Shown here piece by piece: positions 5,530-8,208 of a stretch of 8,208 nucleotides of DNA; positions within the stretch are counted from its first letter, which is position 1; the number at the start of each line of letters is the position of its first letter. Under the pieces are notes generated by a model, which saw nothing but the letters and a program-made list of their open reading frames with translations, made no database searches and had not been told where the DNA came from. A program made the translations under genes and the position numbers. The stretch comes from Methanobacteriota archaeon (GTDB lineage Archaea; Thermoplasmatota; Poseidoniia; Poseidoniales; Thalassarchaeaceae): NCBI GenBank assembly GCA_002685895.1, contig NYYK01000031.1, positions 1,875 through 10,082 on the forward strand, given 5' to 3'.

Positions 5530-6573
5530 ATGAAAGAAGAAGAGAAGAGCAGCGAAATGAAGAAAGATTCGAATGAAATCAAGAAGAGAGCCCACGCAAG
5601 CCGAAATGCAATCGGCCCTGCAAGGCGACCTTCTCAAGTCAGAAAGATGGTTGGTCATGAAGGCCCATGCGAAGAGTGTGGCGCTATTGAGTGGGACCAA
5701 GACGATGTTAGAGGCGAAGTAGTCTGTCAAGCATGTGGCTTGGTCGCTGAAACCAATGTCATTGACAAAGGTGCAGAGTGGGTAAATCATGGTGATGGAC
5801 CCGACAGATCACGAGTGGGTGCCCCATCCACATTGACCCTTTCCGACAAGGGCTTGAACACCTCCATAAGCAAAGGTGATTTGATGGGTTCAAAAGCTAA
5901 GATGCACGGCATATCAGGCAAGGCCCTTAGAGATTGGAGACGAAGAGCAGTCATTGACGATAGGTCAAAGACTAGAAGCAGCAGAGCAAGAAACCTAGTC
6001 AAGGCAATGCAATTCATTCGAGATAAGAGTGACTTACCAAAGTCAATCCGGGAGCAGGCCGCTGGTTTCTACAGAAAGGCTGCCGAAAAGGGCCTTGTTA
6101 CAGGTAGAAGCATTCAGGGCGTCTCAGCCGCATGTGTCTATGTTGCAGCAAGAGAAGCAGGCATTCCTCGAAGAATCGAAGATATTGCAGAATCTTTCGA
6201 CATGGAAGATGAAATGAAAATGAAAGAGTTGAAGCGAACCATTAGACTTGTTTCAAGAGAACTCGGCGCTCATAAAATCACAGGGCCATCAGAATATCTT
6301 GACAAGTTTGTCAGTGACCTCGGTCTGCCAGCACCCGTTCTAGGTGAGGCTAACAGATTGTGGGATGTTGTTGGTGGCTCCCTTGAATGGCAAGGTAAGA
6401 AGCCAAGTGGTGTTGCAGGTGTATTGATTTACAAGGCAGCCCAGAATCGTGGCGCTAACCGAACACAAGCAGATGTTTGCAAAGTTGCAGGTGTCAGTGA
6501 AGTGACTCTAAGGGGCTTGCTAAGACTGCTTGAGGCCTTACTCGAGAAAATGGGTGAAGCACCTTTCAATTGA
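5530..6573 (+). CDS. tfb: Transcription initiation factor B (TFB)
   Basis: This 347-residue archaeal homologue of TFIIB binds TBP-TATA complexes and the BRE, recruits RNA polymerase and helps open the promoter. Domains in order: a charged N-terminal extension (1-45, rich in Lys and Glu); a zinc ribbon with C47, C50, C66 and C69 (PCEECG...CQACG); the B-finger/linker region (about 80-100, GAEWVNHGDG...RVGAP); and two cyclin-like repeats (about 150-240 and 250-340). In the second repeat, NRTQADVCKVAGVSEVTLRGL (310-330) is the recognition helix-turn-helix that reads the BRE. All elements are intact, and the total is slightly longer than typical TFBs because of the extension. The start at 5530 is supported by GAGG 9 bases upstream and a TATA box at 5481. 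The gene converges on the methyltransferase gene with only 14 bases between stops. Archaea often carry several TFBs; whether this is the general one or a specialised paralogue cannot be told here. Confidence 0.96.
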   Translation: MKEEEKSSEMKKDSNEIKKRAHASRNAIGPARRPSQVRKMVGHEGPCEECGAIEWDQDDVRGEVVCQACGLVAETNVIDKGAEWVNHGDGPDRSRVGAPSTLTLSDKGLNTSISKGDLMGSKAKMHGISGKALRDWRRRAVIDDRSKTRSSRARNLVKAMQFIRDKSDLPKSIREQAAGFYRKAAEKGLVTGRSIQGVSAACVYVAAREAGIPRRIEDIAESFDMEDEMKMKELKRTIRLVSRELGAHKITGPSEYLDKFVSDLGLPAPVLGEANRLWDVVGGSLEWQGKKPSGVAGVLIYKAAQNRGANRTQADVCKVAGVSEVTLRGLLRLLEALLEKMGEAPFN

Positions 6574-6587
6574 ATAAGTTGAGCGCG

Positions 6588-7253
6588 TCAGTGCAACTTG
6601 ACGAATCTGACGGGGCAGATGTCCTTTCGGATCGTTTTACCTTGTTCAGTTTTCTCGATTCTGATTAGTTGTTGATGCCTTTCACCTTCGATTGGTGCGA
6701 TGATGATTCCAGGAGTGGCTAATTGTTGTAGCCAAGTATCAGGAATTGCTTCACCGCATGCAGCAGCTAGAATGCCAGAGAAAGGTGCAGCCTCTGGCAG
6801 ACCAAGCCGTCCATCTCCGTTGGTAAGTGATGCGGGAAGGAGCGATAGTTGTGCTAGAATCTGCTGTGATTCTTTAGCCAATTTGGGTACAATTTCGATA
6901 GAGTGAACCTCAAAGCCCATCTCGACAAGTAAAGCAGTTTGATATCCGCAGCCTGAACCGATTTCAAGAATTTTGCTTCCTATTGGTAGCGACTCAAATT
7001 GTGAGGTCATTAATGAGACAATATATGGTTGGCTGATAGTTTGCCCATGCCCTATTGATTGAGGGCAGTCATCATATGCTTGACTCCAAATTTTGGGTGG
7101 CAAAAAGGCGTGACGGAGTACTGTTCGCATAGCCGAAAGGGTACGTTTGGATGAGATTCCTCTTTTGATAATCTGTTTCTGAATCATCATTTCACGTTGT
7201 GCTGTAAGGGCGGGATCATCGAGATTTTTGAGCACATTGCGCCGTCTTGACAT
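6588..7253 (-). CDS. pcm: Protein-L-isoaspartate O-methyltransferase
   Basis: This 221-residue cytosolic repair enzyme uses S-adenosylmethionine to methylate L-isoaspartyl residues in aged proteins, so that they can revert to aspartate. The family signatures are present: GHGQTISQPYIVSLMTS (68-84), containing the conserved Thr-Ile-Ser substrate loop; the SAM-binding motif VLEIGSGCGYQTALL-type at 95-109 (here ILEIGSGCGYQTALL); the GDGR motif at 146-149, followed by APFSGILAAAC; and the ending CPVRFVKL, matching the 'VRFVPL' end of the family. Length is normal. The ATG at 7253 gives MSRRRNVLKN; AAGGAT about 6 bases upstream is a partial ribosome binding site. The gene lies 51 bases downstream of the tRNA-Ala gene on the same strand and may share its promoter. 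An imperfect inverted repeat (AAGTTG 6576-6581 with CAACTT 6594-6599) spans the convergent stop with tfb and might help termination. Confidence 0.94.
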   Translation of the reverse strand: MSRRRNVLKNLDDPALTAQREMMIQKQIIKRGISSKRTLSAMRTVLRHAFLPPKIWSQAYDDCPQSIGHGQTISQPYIVSLMTSQFESLPIGSKILEIGSGCGYQTALLVEMGFEVHSIEIVPKLAKESQQILAQLSLLPASLTNGDGRLGLPEAAPFSGILAAACGEAIPDTWLQQLATPGIIIAPIEGERHQQLIRIEKTEQGKTIRKDICPVRFVKLH

Positions 7254-7304
7254 GCTATATCCTTAGCACCCGCACTTGCTCTGACATGATAATTCCATAG
7301 GTAG

Positions 7305-7378
7305 TGGACGCTGGGGGATTTGAACCCCCGGCCACCTGGTTGCAAACCAGGTGCTCTTCCAAGCTGAGCTAAGCGCCC
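7305..7378 (-). tRNA. tRNA-Ala (anticodon UGC)
   Basis: The 74 bases fold as a complete cloverleaf on the minus strand. The acceptor GGGCGCT pairs with AGCGTCC, including the G3-U70 wobble that is the identity signal for alanyl-tRNA synthetase. The D arm is GCTC/GAGC. The anticodon stem CCTGG/CCAGG has loop TTTGCAA (anticodon bases at 7342-7344). The T arm is GGGGG/CCCCC with loop TTCAAAT. The discriminator base is A at 7305. The next bases are CTA, so CCA is not encoded and must be added enzymatically. No intron. It sits between the exported cupredoxin-like gene and pcm, all on the same strand. Confidence 0.97.
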
Positions 7379-7437
7379 TTGTAACCCCGCCGACCAACGA
7401 TTGCGATTTGAGGCTTTGGACAAGAAAATGCATTACC

Positions 7438-8208
7438 TTAGTCTTCGTCTTCTTTCAAATCAGCGACTACATCCCCGGAGATTACGCTATCATGAATATT
7501 GTAAGTAATATTCTGGACACTCTTAGCAGACTCTATTTTCTCTAACTCTTCTTCGGCGATATCATCGATATCTGAGTCCTTATGTTCTTGATTATCGCCA
7601 ATTTCAGTATCAAGTGTACTGTCTTTGTTCCCAGCAAACAGAACACCAACTAGGAGTAGAGAAATCACTCCTGAACCCGCAGCAACCCAAAGTAACCAGT
7701 TACGAGAGTCGTTATTTTCATCTTGTGAATCAAGATCTTGTTCTTCTTCGTCATTGCCGAATTCGTAACCCGTAGGGGGTGGTGAATTTCCCTCACTTGG
7801 ATGCGAATCAGGGTGGACGATGATAGTGCCATTGTTTATCGCCCCATTTGACAAAATGTCCTGATAATTGTAGGTGCCAGGGCCCCAAGTTCCATTGAAT
7901 GGAATTTCGAATGTGACTCTGCAATCAGGATCTGTTTGATTTCCATATTCATCTTTTTCACACTCTGAAGATAGGTTACCAGAATCCCAATCTTGTGTTC
8001 CATTATAGAGGCCATCTCCATCTGAATCGTAGACAATTCGATGGGTGACATTCTCTGTGGAATCTACGTTGTACCACCATACTGAGTCGTTGAATACGAG
8101 TTGTGGTGTGTTAGGGGTTAACTGATTCGCTTTGGCTAGTACAGTGAAGGTTCCAGCATCATGGGCTACAGTTGAAGCAGGAAGAAAGGCTGTGAAAGCG
8201 AGAAGTAT
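7438..8208 (-). CDS. Exported membrane-anchored cupredoxin-like protein, 5' end cut by window edge
   Basis: The frame is open from the right edge to TAA at 7438-7440, giving 256 visible residues. Only the first few residues seem to be missing: the visible start, ILLAFTAFLPASTVAHDAG, looks like the core and cleavage region of a signal peptide. Next comes an extracellular beta domain (about 20-132) laid out like plastocyanin/cupredoxins: VWWYNVDSTENVTHRI (43-58), WDSGNLSSEC (74-83), FNGTWGPGTYNYQD (104-117), GTIIV (127-131). It includes a DSDGDGLYNGTQDWD stretch that could bind calcium and a Cys pair (C83, C96) that could form a disulfide. A Pro/acidic linker, one transmembrane helix (about 170-192) and an acidic cytoplasmic tail follow, ending with NITYNIHDSVISGD (233-246). 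H56 could be a copper ligand, but the usual Cys and second His near 'YxC' are absent, so electron transfer is doubtful. A structural or binding role at the cell surface is likelier. No downstream partner other than tRNA-Ala is visible. Confidence 0.8.
   Translation of the reverse strand: MLLAFTAFLPASTVAHDAGTFTVLAKANQLTPNTPQLVFNDSVWWYNVDSTENVTHRIVYDSDGDGLYNGTQDWDSGNLSSECEKDEYGNQTDPDCRVTFEIPFNGTWGPGTYNYQDILSNGAINNGTIIVHPDSHPSEGNSPPPTGYEFGNDEEEQDLDSQDENNDSRNWLLWVAAGSGVISLLLVGVLFAGNKDSTLDTEIGDNQEHKDSDIDDIAEEELEKIESAKSVQNITYNIHDSVISGDVVADLKEDED

Noticed and set aside
6576..6599. AAGTTG/CAACTT inverted repeat between tfb and pcm as a bidirectional terminator
   Set aside because: Arms of only six bases with a 12-base loop and no T-run on either side; too weak to call as a feature, so it is only mentioned under pcm.
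7836..8051. 71-codon minus-strand frame starting MSPIELST
   Set aside because: It is an alternate frame of the exported cupredoxin-like protein, whose own frame is continuous to the window edge and has clear domain features.

Overview
The window is archaeal. It carries a transcription factor B (TFB), ribosomal protein L40e, a UPF0147 protein, an archaeal-style prepilin peptidase (GGAD motif), a tRNA-Ala(UGC) gene with no encoded CCA, and TATA boxes of the TTTATATAT type sitting 20-50 bases before start codons. Moderate GC, very tight packing, and acidic surface proteins with one C-terminal membrane anchor suggest a marine planktonic euryarchaeon such as Marine Group II (Poseidoniales) or a relative. 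That placement is inference from gene style; no rRNA is present to test it. Layout, left to right. 1-1465 (minus): a surface/pilus module. A prepilin peptidase is followed 50 bases downstream by a pilin-like protein that runs off the left edge. 1551-1814 (plus): UPF0147 protein. 1820-1978 (minus): a 52-residue aromatic-rich protein. 2047-2616 (plus): a short beta-propeller-like protein whose 3' end overlaps, antisense, the end of a metallo-beta-lactamase-fold hydrolase (2588-3331, minus). 3393-3539 (plus): L40e, divergent from the hydrolase, with one TATA box between them. 3556-5173 (minus): adenylosuccinate synthetase (purA) followed 37 bases later by a small basic Cys/His protein, probably one transcription unit. 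5174-5529: the only long gene-free stretch. It holds a very strong C8/G8 hairpin, a 15-base palindrome, and the TATA box and ribosome binding site of the TFB gene (5530-6573, plus). 6588-7253 (minus): protein-L-isoaspartate methyltransferase. 7305-7378 (minus): tRNA-Ala. 7438-8208 (minus): a membrane-anchored exported protein with a cupredoxin-like domain that seems to lack copper ligands, cut by the right edge. Most genes are informational or housekeeping: TFB directs promoter recognition, L40e and tRNA-Ala serve translation, PurA makes AMP precursor, and the isoaspartate methyltransferase repairs aged proteins. The less ordinary content is the pilin/peptidase pair, the two small uncharacterised proteins, the exported cupredoxin-like protein, and the structured DNA between purA and tfb. 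I see no mobile element, CRISPR array, phage gene or defence system.
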